From positions 1 to 64,000 of the forward strand of contig CAXKVR010000217.1 in assembly GCA_964058845.1 (NCBI GenBank): a DNA stretch of 64,000 bases, in the 5' to 3' direction. The first letter of the stretch is position 1. Every line of letters starts with the position of its first letter. Positions 35,199 through 47,592 of the stretch are shown piece after piece. A program made the position numbers and the translations under genes. Under the pieces are notes generated by a model, which saw only the letters and a list, made by a program, of their open reading frames with translations, had not been told where the DNA came from and searched no databases. The stretch comes from Carex sylvatica (lineage: Eukaryota > Streptophyta > Magnoliopsida > Poales > Cyperaceae).

Positions 35199-35816
35199 AT
35201 GTCATCTCATTGTGATTCCGTGCAAGATGACATCGCGAGACTGTCGGCCGATATTTTTGGCCCGCCAATACCAAATTATCCACAAAATTATCCACAAAGT
35301 TCCTCCCAAATTGCACCACCTAATTATCCACCTAATTATCCACCAAATTATCCACCAAATTATCAAAGAAGGGACCAAATGCTAGATTTAAATTATCAAC
35401 AATCCCCACAAATGAATGCACCGCCACCGTATTATACTTCAAACGATCCAAATGTATACATTCCACAAGAAACACTTCAACCGACACCACAGTATACATA
35501 TGGTGGCATTGGCGCTTCTTCTGTAGCATCGAGTCAATTCACTGACACTGCTCCTGTAGGAGGTACACCTTCGACAGGTGAACCTGAAATTCAAGAAGAA
35601 GTTGTCCCTCCTTCGACAAGTGATCTGCCGCAAGAACCAGCAGAAAAGAAGACTAAAAGACTTGTGTGCTTGAAGGATTGGATTGCTACTGAAGAGCATA
35701 CGCAACATGTGCCTCAACAACCGTCATCATCTGAAGCCGACACTGAAGAAAGTGGTACTGAGGCGCGACGTGAGGCTAATTTGGATTCTGACGGTGCCGA
35801 AGATAGCGAACAATGA
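35199..35816 (+). CDS. hAT transposase N-terminus fused in frame to its C-terminal tail
   Basis: This 205-aa frame (ATG at 35199) is intact. Residues 1-150 match the disordered N-terminal region of hAT copy 1, including PNYPPNYPP repeats at about 26-57, YYTSNDPNVYIPQE and PPSTSDLPQEP. The sequence then jumps from EKKTKR straight into LVCLKDW, the last part of the hAT dimerisation domain, and the acidic tail SEADTEESGTEA. The BED finger, RNase H-like core and most of the dimerisation domain are gone. At the join, the preserved sequences of copy 1 share AGAC on both sides, so a microhomology-mediated internal deletion is likely. The product cannot be a transposase. Whether it is expressed is unknown. 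Confidence 0.7.
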   Translation: MSSHCDSVQDDIARLSADIFGPPIPNYPQNYPQSSSQIAPPNYPPNYPPNYPPNYQRRDQMLDLNYQQSPQMNAPPPYYTSNDPNVYIPQETLQPTPQYTYGGIGASSVASSQFTDTAPVGGTPSTGEPEIQEEVVPPSTSDLPQEPAEKKTKRLVCLKDWIATEEHTQHVPQQPSSSEADTEESGTEARREANLDSDGAEDSEQ

Positions 35817-36658
35817 TATATGAATCCAAACTACTAAATAGGTAGTGTCGGTATAAATTTCTAACCTATTTTAATCTTTATGGTTATTTTTTAAATTATA
35901 AATTTCTAAACATTTCAATTAGTTTTTAAATTATCTATTTTAAAGAAGAATTACTAACAAAAAAAAAGTTAGAACTCCGCCTATGTTATTTTACATAGCC
36001 GGTCCCAAGCCCGTAATTAAGGAGGAGGGTAACTTTTATTTTTTAATCTATTATTTTAAAATAATTCATAATTATTTTTAAAGTAATTGATTTAAGAAAT
36101 TTTTTATTTTTATTTTATTCTTTTAAAGTTTCTGATTTAATTATATTTTTGAAATATATTTTATGTAACCTATTAAAAATAAATGAACGTTTATAAAATA
36201 TATTATAGATATAAATAAATTATGAAACTATATAATTAGAATGAAAATTTGAAAATAAAATAAAATAACTGGTGTAAAGAAATAAATAAATACATTTGTA
36301 TTTAGCCGAATAAATATACAAATTTTCGCATGAATAATTTTTATATATAAGTTACAAATTTTATTTATTTATATACACTATTTGATATTGAAATGTTTTG
36401 ATTTTAAAAATCGAATTATAAACACGTAATGATATTCGTACAACACCGTAAAAAAATAACGGAAAAAAAAAACAGAGAGAAAAACAGAAGAAAAAAAAAC
36501 CGGACCGAAAAACAGAGAGAGAAAAAAAAAACCGGACCGGGTACCCTACCCGGACCGCCCTGCCCGTCAAGGGTACCACGGGCACGGGTATAAGACGAGC
36601 AGGGTATGAGTTTTAAAAAAAATACCCGTGATACCCGTATACCGGTGATACCCGTACC

Positions 36659-39107
36659 TGTCACACCCCGGAACCAGGGGGCGCGACAGTTACGCCGTGA
36701 ATATATATTTTCTATATACTCACGAGGCAAGAACGATGAGATGATTCATATTCATCCCAATTTTAACCAAATACTTTAACCATTTTAAAGACACAATTAA
36801 TTGAAATCAGATAATTAAAAACACATCCTACTTACAACACCTCCTACTTAACGAATTAAACATTTACACTACATAATTAAAATAAGTTTTACAAAGGTCT
36901 GGTTCAAAGGTTATACACAACAAAATATGATCTGAGTACTTAACTAGTACAAAACGATCATTAATTAAGGCATATCTATACCTCTCCTTTCTTATCCTCG
37001 CCGCACGATCTCGAAATCCTATTCCTTCTTTCCTGAAAAACCCACGAAGGGGAAAAGGGGTGAGAAACTTATTCGCAGTTTCTCAGTGCAGAATTTAAAT
37101 AGGGCTACTGGATTTGTAAGAAATCCATAATCAGAATTAAATCAATTCGTTAGTATACTATTCAGTTATTGATTCGCTAATCATGAAATGCAATTACTTT
37201 AAAAGGGAATTCAAGCGAACTTCTACTATTATCACATTCGGAGAAAAATCAAAACGGAATTATTCAGGATGTTTGGACCTAAATGCAAACTCTCTAAGTC
37301 AGGTTGGAAGAATAGAAATTAGTTATCTATCTTCGTCGGCTTAACCGTTCTATTAGTTCTGGTTTATAATTAAACATGCATATCAGTCAGAATTTCACGA
37401 TTAGCAATAAAGTAATTCAATCAGAAACAAAGATTATCAATACGGTAACACCGCAGTTTAGTGTTCCTACAATCACAATAATATATGTAATAACAGTATC
37501 CCCTACCCAACCGGTACTGGGTTCAGTGGGGTCATTCCCCAAATGCGCATATGGTTCCTGAGGCAAAGTCTAGCGTCGACTCTAGACTTTGCAATAACTA
37601 TGAATATACAATATAATATAACAATATCAATTCAGTACTGTGGTTTCATTCACTTATCAGAATCAAAGGAACAGTCAATCAGTAAAACCATACCAATATG
37701 CTAGGTCATCCTAAATATAGCAATTCCGATATATCATTTACTTAATTATGCAATAATGTCATGATGCATGCAATTAGAAATTCAACATGCCATTATACGT
37801 AACTATTTAATTCTTAAAAATAAATCCCAAGACAGATCCCGTGAACCCCCGCACCTGATCACGTAAGATGCGTAGAGAATCAGTTATCACGAGATTCTGA
37901 ATTTCCGACGATTTCGCTGAATCGTACTCGATATGGTCTATGCCTATGTTAATAAAGCATAGATGAATTAATAAAAGAAATTCAATCGATTTAAATACAA
38001 GTCAAGTCGATTATCGAGTCATAATGTTTCAAATCAAATTCGAATTCGAAATTTCACCAAAAATCTAACAAATCACTTGAATTAGGGTTTCCAAGAGAAA
38101 AGGAAGACAAATCATATCAAGATGAATTAATAAAAGAAATTCAATCGATTTAAATACAAGTCAAGTCGATTATCGAGTCATAATGTTTCAAATCAAATTC
38201 GAATTCGAAATTTCACCAAAAATCTAACAAATCACTTGAATTAGGGTTTCCAAGAGAAAATGAAGACAAATCATATCAATTATCACCAATTAACAACTAA
38301 TCGAGCTAGAACTCGATTACTGAAACCCTAATTTGAATTTCAACCGAAATCACGACAAATCGAATAATTTAGGGTTTTCAAAGAATTGCAAAAGAGATGT
38401 ATATACCAATTTGAAGCTTTAGAATCGATCAAGGATCGTCAATTCAGCTCGAATCTCAATTTTCCGGTCAGTTCGATCAGATTCCGCGCTCAATTTCTCT
38501 CTCTCTCTCTTTCTCTTTTTCCTTTCGGCTCACCCTAACCCTCTTCTTTAATTCCCGTGAAAATGAGAAGAAGAAGAAGGATTTTGATTAATAATTGAAA
38601 TTTTGCAAATAAACCCCTCAAAAATAACAAAATTACATATCAGTGCGGATCAATCATCCGCACTACGGTCCATCCATCCGCACTGCGGATCATCCAGCCG
38701 CATTCACTGCGCAGAAGAAAAAGTCCGAGCCTAGTGCAGACGCAGTGAGGACAGTGCGGATGATCCCATCCGCATTCAGGACTTAGCGAAAAATTCGGCA
38801 ACTTCAGAATTTGTCCCAGTGCGGGTGAAGCCACCCGCAGTGCGTGTTCCCATCCGCACTTCCATCCGCACTAGAGAAAATTTCAGACGTTTAATTAAGG
38901 AACTTGTCCCAGTGCGGGTGAAGCCACCCGCAGTGCGGGTCATCCATCCGCACTGGACCATTTTTCTATATTTATAATTCGATTCTTGACGCTTTAGCTC
39001 AATCAGTCAGTATAAAATATTTCCAAACATTATATTTTTAACTTTTAAAACTATATTTAATCTAATCTTTTGAAATCTTATTATTTTAAAAGTTTCACTA
39101 CGTTACA
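36659..39107 (-). repeat. 3' LTR of the Tekay-like element
   Basis: On the plus strand it begins TGTCACACCCCGG and ends ACTACGTTACA. It contains a 159-bp internal tandem duplication (starting at 37961 and 38120), a CT microsatellite near 38495, and a GTGCGG/CCGCAC hairpin cluster (38640-38962). Confidence 0.95.
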
Positions 39108-39121
39108 TTTCTCCCTCACTT
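39108..39121 (-). other. Polypurine tract
   Basis: The minus strand reads AAGTGAGGGAGAAA directly before the TG of the 3' LTR. This is the expected plus-strand primer for reverse transcription. Confidence 0.8.
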
Positions 39122-39150
39122 AAAAATAAAGTTCAATCCTTTGAACTTAA

Positions 39151-42100
39151 CTACGTACCTGAACTGTCGAATAACTCAGGATATTGCTCACGAATTTTCG
39201 TTTCGAGTTCCCATGTTGCCTCTTTTTCCGAGTGTCGACCCCATTGTACTAAAACAAGTCTAATTGTTCGATTTCTTAACCTTTGCTCTTTTCCATCAAG
39301 TATTCGCATTGGTTCTTCTTTATAGGCCAAATTCTCATTAAGGTATAAGTCAGAATGGTCGATGCAGTGAGATGGATCTCGTACATATTTTCGGAGCTGT
39401 GACACATGAAACACCGGGTGTACCCGGTCCAAGACTGGAGGCAATGCAAGCTCGTAAGCTACAAGTCCTACTCGGTTCAGAATTTGAAAGGGACCGATAT
39501 ACCGTGGACTTAGCTTACCCGATACTCCAAACCGATGTACTCCTCTAACCGGAGATACTCGGAGCCACACATGATCACCTTCTTGAAACTCTAAAGGTCT
39601 TCGATGTATATCAGCATATCTCTTTTGTCGATCTTGAGCTGATTTGAGTCGGCTCAAGATAACCTGTGTCTTCTCTGCTGCCTCTTGTATCAATTTTGGT
39701 CCTGTGGACGGATGAGTACCCGCCGGACCCCACCACAACGGTGTACGACAAATCTCTCCAGTAAGCGCTTCTAATGGTGGCATCCCGATACTTGAGTGAT
39801 AACTATTGTTGTAGGCAAATTCAACCAAATGCAAATGGTCGAGCCAAGACCCTCGAAAGCTCAAAGCACACGCTCGAAGCATGTCTTCCAATGTCTGGAT
39901 TGTTCTTTCTGACTGTCCATCAGTCTGCGGATGATGTGCGGTGCTGAACCTCAGCTTCGTACCCATATTCTCTTGGAAACTTTTCCAAAAATGCGAAGTG
40001 AACCTGGTATCTCGATCAGATATAATTTCTCTTGGACATCCATGATATTTAACGAAAAATTTCAGAAACAAGTTGGCTAACGTTCGACCCGATGTATCAG
40101 GTCCGAGTGGAATAAAATGTGCCACCTTCGTCAATGTATCCACAATAACCCATATGGTATCGTGTCGGCCCACTGTCCTCGGAAAACCAGATACGAAATC
40201 CATTGCAATAACTTCAAATTTACCTCTCTTCTTATTCAGCAGTTGAAGTAACCCAGCTGCCTTTCGTCGATCAGCCTTCACTTGCTGACAGACTTGACAT
40301 TTCTCAACGTACTTTGTCACATCCCTTTTCATGTTCGGCCACCAGAAATACCGCTTCAGAGTTTGATACATTTTAACTTCGCCAGGATGGATCGTGTATC
40401 CCGAATCATGTGCTTCGGATAGAACTAGGGTCTTCAAATCTGAATCTTCAGGAATGCATATGCGGTTGCCAAACCGCAAGATACCCTCGTCATCAAGTCT
40501 AAATGGAGTGTCTCGGTCCGATTCTACATGTTCTCGAAATTTCTGACATTTCTGATCTTCGTGCTGCGCTACCCGTATACGGTCATGTAACTCCGGTCTC
40601 ACCTCAATAGCAGCAGAAATAATGGACATACAGGCCGATTTATTCATACCCGCTTCTTCCTCGAGTAAGCGAGTTGCAACTGACTTTGCCAATTCGTGCG
40701 ATGCTCCAACATGTAAATTCATCCTTCTCATTTCTTCAATCAACTGCACTTCATTTGAAATCACACTTGCCAGGTTAACCTGATTCTTCCTACTCAACGC
40801 ATCTGCTACCGCATTAGCTTTGCCCGCATGATACTGAATATCGAGATCGTAATCCTTCATTAACTCCAGCCACCTTCGTTGTCTCAAGTTCAGTTCCTTC
40901 TGAGTAAAGACATACTTTAAGCTTTTATGATCCGTGAAAATCTGGCACTTCACACCATACAAGTAATGCCGCCAAATTTTGAGTGCAAAGATCACTGCTG
41001 CTAGCTCCAAGTCATGAGTCGGATAGTTCTGTTCATGTGGCCGTAATTGTCGAGAAGCGTAGGCAATAACTTGCTCACCTTGCATCAAAACGCAACCCAA
41101 ACCCGTACGGGATGCATCTGTAAACACCGTGTAGTCCTTTCCAGTTATTGGCATTGTAAGAATCGGGGCTGACACTAGCCGACTCTTTAACTCCTCAAAA
41201 CTTCTTTCTTGTGCTTCTTCCCAATCGAACTTAACACCTTTATGTAGCAACTCCGTAAGAGGGCGAGCTAATTGTGAGAATCCAGCTACAAACCTTCGAT
41301 AGTACCTAGCTAAGCCAAGAAAGCTACGGATCTCTGTAACAGTTGTTGATCTCTTCCATTCAGTTACCGCTCGAATCTTCTCAGGATCTACCGCCAAGCC
41401 TTCACCCGAAACTATATGGCCCAAAAATGCCACCTTGTCCATCCAGAATTCGCACTTCGAAAGTTTGGCATAAAGCCGATGATCTCGTAGTCTTTGTAAT
41501 ACCACTTTAAGATGTGCCGCATGCTCCTCATATGAACGCGAATAGATCAGTATATCATCGATGAAGACCACCACACTGGAATCCAACAAATCTCTAAACA
41601 CACGCTGCATGAGATCCATAAAAGCTGCCGGTGCATTTGTCAATCCGAATGGCATGACTAGGTATTCATAGTGCCCGTACCTAGTACGGAAAGCCGTCTT
41701 CTCCACGTCACTTGGACATATACGCAACTGGTGGTAACCCGTTCTTAAATCGATCTTGGAATAGACCGACGATCCTTGTAGCTGGTCAAAAAGATCATCA
41801 ATCCTAGGCAATGGATACTTATTCTTCACGGTCACCTTATTCAACTCCCGGTAATCTATGCACAACCGCAGAGTTCCATCCTTCTTTCTTACAAACAACA
41901 CTGGTGCGCCCCATGGAGAAGTACTTGGTCGAATAAAGCCTTTCTCCAACATTTCTTCTAATTGCACCTTCAATTCTTTTAGCTCAGCCGGAGCCATCCG
42001 ATAAGGAGCCTTCGAAATCGGGATTGTGTCAGGTATCAAATTAATGTTAAACTCAATTTCTCGCTCCGGAGGTAACCCTGAAATCTCATCAGGAAAGACA

Positions 42101-43734
42101 TCAACGTATTCCGAAACAACCGGAATGTTAGATATTTCTGGAATTTCAGTAGCAGTACTCATAACCCTCACTAAATATGCTGTACACCCCGACTCAATTA
42201 AGTGCCTTGTCTCTATTGCTGAAATATACGGTACCACCTCTTTTAATCCTCTACACTTTAATGCACATGTAGCACCACTTGACAATGCGAACTGAACGGT
42301 ACGGCTCAAACAATCAATCGTAGCTAGGTGTTGAGTTAACCAATCCAAACCCAACAATGCATCATACTCAGAAATGTCCATGACCAACATTTCGGCTAGA
42401 AAATCCCTTCCATCTACTCTCACTTTCAGGTTTCGGCATGTCCTCGCAATTTGGGTAGTTGAACCGAGAGGGGTATGAACATCCAATACTCTCCCACTCG
42501 ACTCCGTTAACCACCTACACTTCTCCACTAACGTACTAGATATGATCGAATTGCTACAACCCGTATCAATCAACACATATGCAAGGTGTCCCGAAATAGA
42601 AATAGTACCTGCTAACAAATCAGTCTGAGTAGAAACAGGAATCAACTCGTCTCCTGCATTCGGTAGCTCTATTGCCTCTACCGCGTGAACACTGGCTCGT
42701 CCTCCTGCACGGCCTTCCCTCAACTGTGGTGTAGGGCCTCGAACTCGTAGCGAAGGTATGCCTCCACGTCCTCGCCCCTGTGGACCTCTATAACCACCAC
42801 TGCCACTGCTCCCGGGTGTACCCAAAAAATTATTTGGGCAATCCTTGATCCAATGATTCTTGCTGCCACAGCGGAGACAAGTCTGATTGAGGCGACGACA
42901 CTCAGATTCAGTATGTGGCTTCATGCAAATACGGCACCAAGGTCCAGTAGCTCCCGGGGTAAACTGAGATACCGCTATCTGTCCTGTAGGGTATCTAGGG
43001 GCTTGAGGTCTAACCCCCGATCCACTCGCTTGCCTCCTTTGATCAAATTTAGGCTTAACATTTCTGGAGAGGGTTTGTTGCGCACTTCTCTTGAGATATA
43101 CCTCTGTCTGCTCCGCACATCTCATAAGAGCTGGAACCCCTGCAGCTGTGGAATGATGTATGGCTAGTGCAATATTCGGGTCCAACCCGTCCAAATACTG
43201 CCTCCGGTATCTATCAAGATCCCTTTTTACATCTGGAGCATAACGGGACAGGTCAAAGAACAAACGGTTGTACTCTTCTACCGACCTTTCATTCTGTCTT
43301 AGGTTCAGGAATTGGCTTCTCAAAGCCTCCCGATGTAAGTCACTCAAGAACTGCTCCCCAAACTTCTGTTCAAACCATTCCCAGGTAATCTCTCCTTCGC
43401 CCCCTTCAAACTCCATTTTAACTCCCTCCCACCAATGCCTACCAGACTTTTCAAGCAATTGTGTGGCCAACTCCACTTTGTTCACCTCTGGCACCCGGCA
43501 TAGGGTGAACTTTGCTTTCAAACTCACCATCCACTCTTCCGCAGCCGGATATCCCCCCGACCCATCAAACCGAGGGGGTGCCAAACGCATAAACGCTTCA
43601 TATAATTGTCGGAATTCCTCCCCATTTGCTCCAGCCACAGGAGCTGGTCCGCGTTCCAGATTTTCCGCTCTACGACCTCTTTCATAGGCCGCAATTAACA
43701 TTTCTCCGAGATCTCTCTCCATTTGACTATTCAA
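39151..43734 (-). CDS. Ty3 Gag-Pol polyprotein (Tekay-like chromovirus)
   Basis: One 1527-aa frame encodes all proteins for particle formation, reverse transcription and integration. Gag occupies about 1-300 and ends in a CCHC knuckle (C286, C289, H294, C299). A second, shorter C-C-H-C group stands just before it at 267-279. Protease has DTG at 390-392. Reverse transcriptase (about 590-770) has the first Asp at 662 and FIDDIL with Asp726/727. RNase H has D873, E910, D935 and D978. Integrase has an HHCC zinc domain (H1109, H1116, C1146, C1149) and the triad D1179, D1240, E1276 with 35 residues between the last two. A chromodomain-like tail lies at about 1472-1523 ([12 protein letters not shown]). 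All catalytic residues visible are present and there is no stop or frameshift, so it may be competent. Confidence 0.96.
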   Translation of the reverse strand: MNSQMERDLGEMLIAAYERGRRAENLERGPAPVAGANGEEFRQLYEAFMRLAPPRFDGSGGYPAAEEWMVSLKAKFTLCRVPEVNKVELATQLLEKSGRHWWEGVKMEFEGGEGEITWEWFEQKFGEQFLSDLHREALRSQFLNLRQNERSVEEYNRLFFDLSRYAPDVKRDLDRYRRQYLDGLDPNIALAIHHSTAAGVPALMRCAEQTEVYLKRSAQQTLSRNVKPKFDQRRQASGSGVRPQAPRYPTGQIAVSQFTPGATGPWCRICMKPHTESECRRLNQTCLRCGSKNHWIKDCPNNFLGTPGSSGSGGYRGPQGRGRGGIPSLRVRGPTPQLREGRAGGRASVHAVEAIELPNAGDELIPVSTQTDLLAGTISISGHLAYVLIDTGCSNSIISSTLVEKCRWLTESSGRVLDVHTPLGSTTQIARTCRNLKVRVDGRDFLAEMLVMDISEYDALLGLDWLTQHLATIDCLSRTVQFALSSGATCALKCRGLKEVVPYISAIETRHLIESGCTAYLVRVMSTATEIPEISNIPVVSEYVDVFPDEISGLPPEREIEFNINLIPDTIPISKAPYRMAPAELKELKVQLEEMLEKGFIRPSTSPWGAPVLFVRKKDGTLRLCIDYRELNKVTVKNKYPLPRIDDLFDQLQGSSVYSKIDLRTGYHQLRICPSDVEKTAFRTRYGHYEYLVMPFGLTNAPAAFMDLMQRVFRDLLDSSVVVFIDDILIYSRSYEEHAAHLKVVLQRLRDHRLYAKLSKCEFWMDKVAFLGHIVSGEGLAVDPEKIRAVTEWKRSTTVTEIRSFLGLARYYRRFVAGFSQLARPLTELLHKGVKFDWEEAQERSFEELKSRLVSAPILTMPITGKDYTVFTDASRTGLGCVLMQGEQVIAYASRQLRPHEQNYPTHDLELAAVIFALKIWRHYLYGVKCQIFTDHKSLKYVFTQKELNLRQRRWLELMKDYDLDIQYHAGKANAVADALSRKNQVNLASVISNEVQLIEEMRRMNLHVGASHELAKSVATRLLEEEAGMNKSACMSIISAAIEVRPELHDRIRVAQHEDQKCQKFREHVESDRDTPFRLDDEGILRFGNRICIPEDSDLKTLVLSEAHDSGYTIHPGEVKMYQTLKRYFWWPNMKRDVTKYVEKCQVCQQVKADRRKAAGLLQLLNKKRGKFEVIAMDFVSGFPRTVGRHDTIWVIVDTLTKVAHFIPLGPDTSGRTLANLFLKFFVKYHGCPREIISDRDTRFTSHFWKSFQENMGTKLRFSTAHHPQTDGQSERTIQTLEDMLRACALSFRGSWLDHLHLVEFAYNNSYHSSIGMPPLEALTGEICRTPLWWGPAGTHPSTGPKLIQEAAEKTQVILSRLKSAQDRQKRYADIHRRPLEFQEGDHVWLRVSPVRGVHRFGVSGKLSPRYIGPFQILNRVGLVAYELALPPVLDRVHPVFHVSQLRKYVRDPSHCIDHSDLYLNENLAYKEEPMRILDGKEQRLRNRTIRLVLVQWGRHSEKEATWELETKIREQYPELFDSSGT

Positions 43735-43844
43735 TAATCAATAAGTTAATATTTCAATTCACGCAGTTTAACGTTACCAACCTAACTCTAGACTTACCCC
43801 ACTCGCTTATCCTATCATGTCTGGTTAGGGTTTAAAAAAACAAA

Positions 43845-43860
43845 CCTTGCTCTGATACCA
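43845..43860 (-). other. Primer binding site for initiator tRNA-Met
   Basis: The minus strand reads TGGTATCAGAGCAAGG, complementary to the 3' end of plant initiator tRNA-Met apart from one position. It lies 9 bases inside the 5' LTR. Confidence 0.85.
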
Positions 43861-43869
43861 ACAATTAAC

Positions 43870-46342
43870 TGTCACACCCCGGAACCAGGGGGCGCGATAG
43901 TTACGCCGTGAATATATATTTTCTATATACTCACGAGGCAAGAACGATGAGATGATTCATATTCATCCCAATTTTAACCAAATACATTAACCATTTTAAA
44001 GACACAATTAATTGAAATCAGATAATTAAAAACACATCCTACTTACAACACCTCCTACCTAACGAATTAAACATTTACACTACATAATTAAAATAAGTTT
44101 TACAAAGGTCTGGTTCAAAGGTTATACACAACAAAATATGATCTGAGTACTTAACTAGTACAAAACGATCATTAATTAAGGCATATCTATACCTCTCCTT
44201 TCTTATCCTCGCCGCACGATCTCGAAATCCTATTCCTTCTTTCCTGAAAAACCCACGAAGGGGAAAAGGGGTGAGAAACTTATTCGCAGTTTCTCAGTGC
44301 AGAATTTAAATAGGGCTACTGGATTTGTAAGAAATCCATAATCAGAATTAAATCAATTCGTTAGTATACTATTCAGTTATTGATTCGCTAATCATGAAAT
44401 GCAATTACTTTAAAAGGGAATTCAAGCGAACTTCTACTATTATCACATTCGGAGAAAAATCAAAACGGAATTATTCAGGATGTTTGGACCTAAATGCAAA
44501 CTCTCTAAGTCAGGTTGGAAGAATAGAAATTAGTTATCTATCTTCGTCGGCTTAACCGTTCTATTGGTTCTGGTTTATAATTAAACATGCATATCAGTCA
44601 GAATTTCACGATTAGCAATAAAGTAATTCAATCAGAAACAAAGATTATCAATACGGTAACACCGCAGTTCAGTGTTCCTACAATCACAATAATATATGTA
44701 ATAACAGTATCCCCTACCCAACCGGTACTGGGTTCAGTAGGGTCATTCCCCAAATGCGCATATGGTTCCTGAGGCAAAGTCTAGCGTCGACTCTAGACTT
44801 TGCAATAACTATGAATATACAATATAATATAACAATATCAATTCAGTACTGTGGTTTCATTCACTTATCAGAATCAAAGGAACAGTCAATCAGTAAAACC
44901 ATACCAATATGCTAGGTCATCCTAAATATAGCAATTCCGATATATCATTTACTTAATTATGCAATAATGTCATGATGCATGCAATTAGAAATTCAACATG
45001 CCATTATACGTAACTATTTAATTCTTAAAAATAAATCCCAAGACAGATCCCGTGAACCCCCGCACCTGATCACGTAAGATGCGTAGAGAATCAGTTATCA
45101 CGAGATTCTGAATTTCCGACGATTTCGCTGAATCGTACTCGATATGGTCTATGCCTATGTTAATAAAGCATAGATGAATTAATAAAAGAAATTCAATCGA
45201 TTTAAATACAAGTCAAGTCGATTATCGAGTCATAATGTTTCAAATCAAATTCGAATTCGAAATTTCACCAAAAATCTAACAAATCACTTGAATTAGGGTT
45301 TCCAAGAGAAAAGGAAGACAAATCATATCAAGATGAATTAATAAAAGAAATTCAATCGATTTAAATACAAGTCAAGTCGATTATCGAGTCATAATGTTTC
45401 AAATCAAATTCGAATTCGAAATTTCACCAAAAATCTAACAAATCACTTGAATTAGGGTTTCCAAGAGAAAAGGAAGACAAATCATATCAATTATCACCAA
45501 TTAACAACTAATCGAGCTAGAACTCGATTACTGAAACCCTAATTCGAATTTCAACCGAAATCACGACAAATCGAATAATTTAGGGTTTTCAAAGAATTGC
45601 AAAAGAGATGTATATACCAATTTGAAGCTTTAGAATCGATCAAGGATCGTCAATTCAGCTCGAATCTCAATTTTCCGGTCAGTTCGATCAGATTCCGCGC
45701 TCAATTTCTCTCTCTCTCTCTCTTTCTCTTTTTCCTTTCGGCTCACCCTAACCCTCTTCTTTAATTCCCGTGAAAATGAGAAGAAGAAGAAGGATTTTGA
45801 TTAATAATTGAAATTTTGCAAATAAACCCCTCAAAAATAACAAAATTACATATCAGTGCGGATCAATCATCCGCACTGCGGATAATATCCATCCGCACTA
45901 CGGTCCATCCATCCGCACTGCGGATCATCCAGCCGCATTCACTGCGCAGAAGAAAAAGTCCGAGCCTAGTGCGGACGCACTGAGGACAGTGCGGATGATC
46001 CCATCCGCATTCAGGACTTAGCGAAAAATTCGGCAACTTCAGAATTTGTCCCAGTGCGGGTGAAGCCACCCGCAGTGCGTGTTCCCATCCGCACTTCCAT
46101 CCGCACTAGAGAAAATTTTAGACGTTTAATTAAGGAACTTGTCCCAGTGCGGGTGAAGCCACCCGCAGTGCGGGTCATCCATCCGCACTGGACCGTTTTT
46201 CTATATTTATAATTCGATTCTTGACGCTTTAGCTCAATCAGTCAGTATAAAATATTTCCAAACATTATATTTTTAACTTTTAAAACTATGTTTAATCTAA
46301 TCTTTTGAAATCTTATTATTTTAAAAGTTTCACTACGTTACA
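43870..46342 (-). repeat. 5' LTR of the Tekay-like element
   Basis: It is nearly identical to the 3' LTR. The clearest difference is about 22 extra bases in the hairpin cluster (near 45876-45897), where one more CCATCCGCACT unit is present. The 159-bp duplication starts at 45172 and 45331. The promoter is expected in this LTR. Confidence 0.95.
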
Positions 46343-46407
46343 GTACCCGACCCCGGGTATACCCTACCCTCCCGGCCCGTACCCGTTAGCAAATCCCTAG
46401 GTGGCAT

Positions 46408-46740
46408 GAGGTATATTGAATTTAAATTTCAGTACTCTCTGTAGTGTACTGAAATTCAAATCCAGTATTTATGAGTTTTTGAAAATAACCATGCAACAGT
46501 GCCACCGTGGCTTAACAAAACAATGCCACCGTTAGATCAACAATTTTTAAATTGACTTAATAAATAGTAAAAAAAATATATATAAATATGTAATTTGGTC
46601 TCCAAGCACATATTAATATGGAGAACAAGATGAACGGTTCAGATTAACTTTTTGAATTTTGAAATTTAAAATTTGGACCGTGTATATTTCAGTCCATATG
46701 CTTTCGAAAACACATTACTCTCTATATATATATATATATA
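46408..46740. other. Flank with a half copy of the palindromic MITE
   Basis: From about 46500 to 46660 the sequence matches the second half of the MITE that follows (GTGGCTTAACAAAACAATG, then CAAGCACATATTAATATGGA and ATGAACGGTTCAGATT). It is an older, truncated relative. A TA microsatellite leads into the complete MITE. Confidence 0.65.
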
Positions 46741-47165
46741 GAGGTTGGCTACTATGCTTATATAAGCATATCCCCACATATGCTTATAACTCATTTTTGT
46801 GCTTCCAATGTCCAAATGGTCGATCTGAACCGTTCATCTTGTTCTCCATATTAATATGTGCTTGGAAACTAAATTTTACATTTTTCTGAATTTTTTTACT
46901 ATTTATTAAGCAATTTTGAAAATCGCTGATCCAACGGTGGCTGCACAAAACAGTAAAATCAGCAGTCACCGTTGGATTAATAATTTTCAAAGTGGCTTAA
47001 TAAATAGTAAAAAAATTCAGAAAAATGTAAAATTTAGTTTCCAAGCACATATTAATATGGAGAACAAGATGAACGGTTCAGATTGACCATTTGAACATTG
47101 GAAGCACAAAAATGAGTTATAAGCATATGTGGGGATATGCTTATATAAGCATAGTAGCCAACCTC
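46741..47165. mobile_element. Palindromic MITE, copy 1
   Basis: The 425-bp element is close to a perfect palindrome. The left arm starts GAGGTTGGCTACTATGCTTA, passes ATAAGCATATCCCCACATAT and reaches GAACCGTTCATCTTGTTCTC; the right arm is its reverse complement. TA repeats on both sides hide any duplication. RNA read through it would form a hairpin of about 200 bp. A second copy lies at 61438-61835. Confidence 0.88.
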
Positions 47166-47260
47166 TATATATATATATATATATATACTTGTCGCACTTT
47201 TTTATTCGATTACACTATTTAATACATGATTCCTACTTTTTTACATAGATAATGTAATAC

Positions 47261-47583
47261 GAGTAGAACTCTCAGCTACGGTGTTCTTAAGTTTATTAAA
47301 AAAAATTTGTTAACTTAATTCTAAAACTTATCAGATTGACTTTAAATAACGAAATTAAATAATTAAAATTGATCTACTTTACTAGTAATGTATCTCGATG
47401 TGAAATTTTTTTATTTTAGAATAAATTTAGTATAAGTCAAGCGGTCAAAACTAAAAAAAAATATAAACTAATTTTAATATATTCATTTTTTGGAACATTT
47501 TTTAATTTAAAATCAATTTTATAGGTTTTAGAGTTAAGTTCATAAAGAAATTTGATGAATTTAAGAACACCATAGTTCTACTC
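47261..47583. mobile_element. MULE-type MITE
   Basis: The ends are GAGTAGAACTCTCAGCTACG on the left and GAGTAGAACTATGGTGTTCT inward from the right. Both continue to CGGTGTTCTTAAGTT or TGGTGTTCTTAAATT and then TTCTAAAAC or CTCTAAAAC. Flanking 9-mers ATGTAATAC and ATTTAATAC agree at 8 of 9 positions, the TSD length of Mutator-like elements. The 323-bp element is non-coding. Confidence 0.75.
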
Positions 47584-47592
47584 ATTTAATAC

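Larger units (their letters stand above)
36659..46342 (-). mobile_element. Complete Tekay-like Ty3 LTR retrotransposon
   Basis: The 9.7-kb element lies on the minus strand. It has two long LTRs (36659-39107 and 43870-46342), a perfect 5-bp duplication GTACC (36654-36658 and 46343-46347), a tRNA-iMet type primer binding site, a polypurine tract and one uninterrupted polyprotein. LTR ends are TG...CA. By eye the LTRs differ by about a dozen substitutions plus a 2-bp and a ~22-bp length change, so the insertion is recent. Long LTRs and a degenerate C-terminal chromodomain point to the Tekay (Del) clade of chromoviruses. It is inserted in the GC-rich right end of hAT copy 2. Confidence 0.95.
32896..46399 (+). 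mobile_element. hAT element copy 2, split by a Tekay retrotransposon
   Basis: The left end TAGTGGGTTGCAAAAACCCG and the right end TAGGGATTTGCTAACGGGTA (read inward) match each other and hAT copy 1. GC-rich CCCGTACCCG repeats lie next to both. Removing the retrotransposon (36659-46342) and one GTACC rejoins the right terminal block. Without it the element is about 3.8 kb. It holds a telomere-like repeat, a 105-bp array, a 14-bp array and a 205-codon fused frame. Flanks TTTGGCGC and GGTGGCAT agree at only 4 of 8 positions, so the TSD is eroded or the exact ends are off. Confidence 0.8.

Noticed and set aside
32888..46407. 8-bp target duplication for hAT copy 2
   Set aside because: TTTGGCGC and GGTGGCAT agree at only four central positions, which is not enough to count as a duplication.
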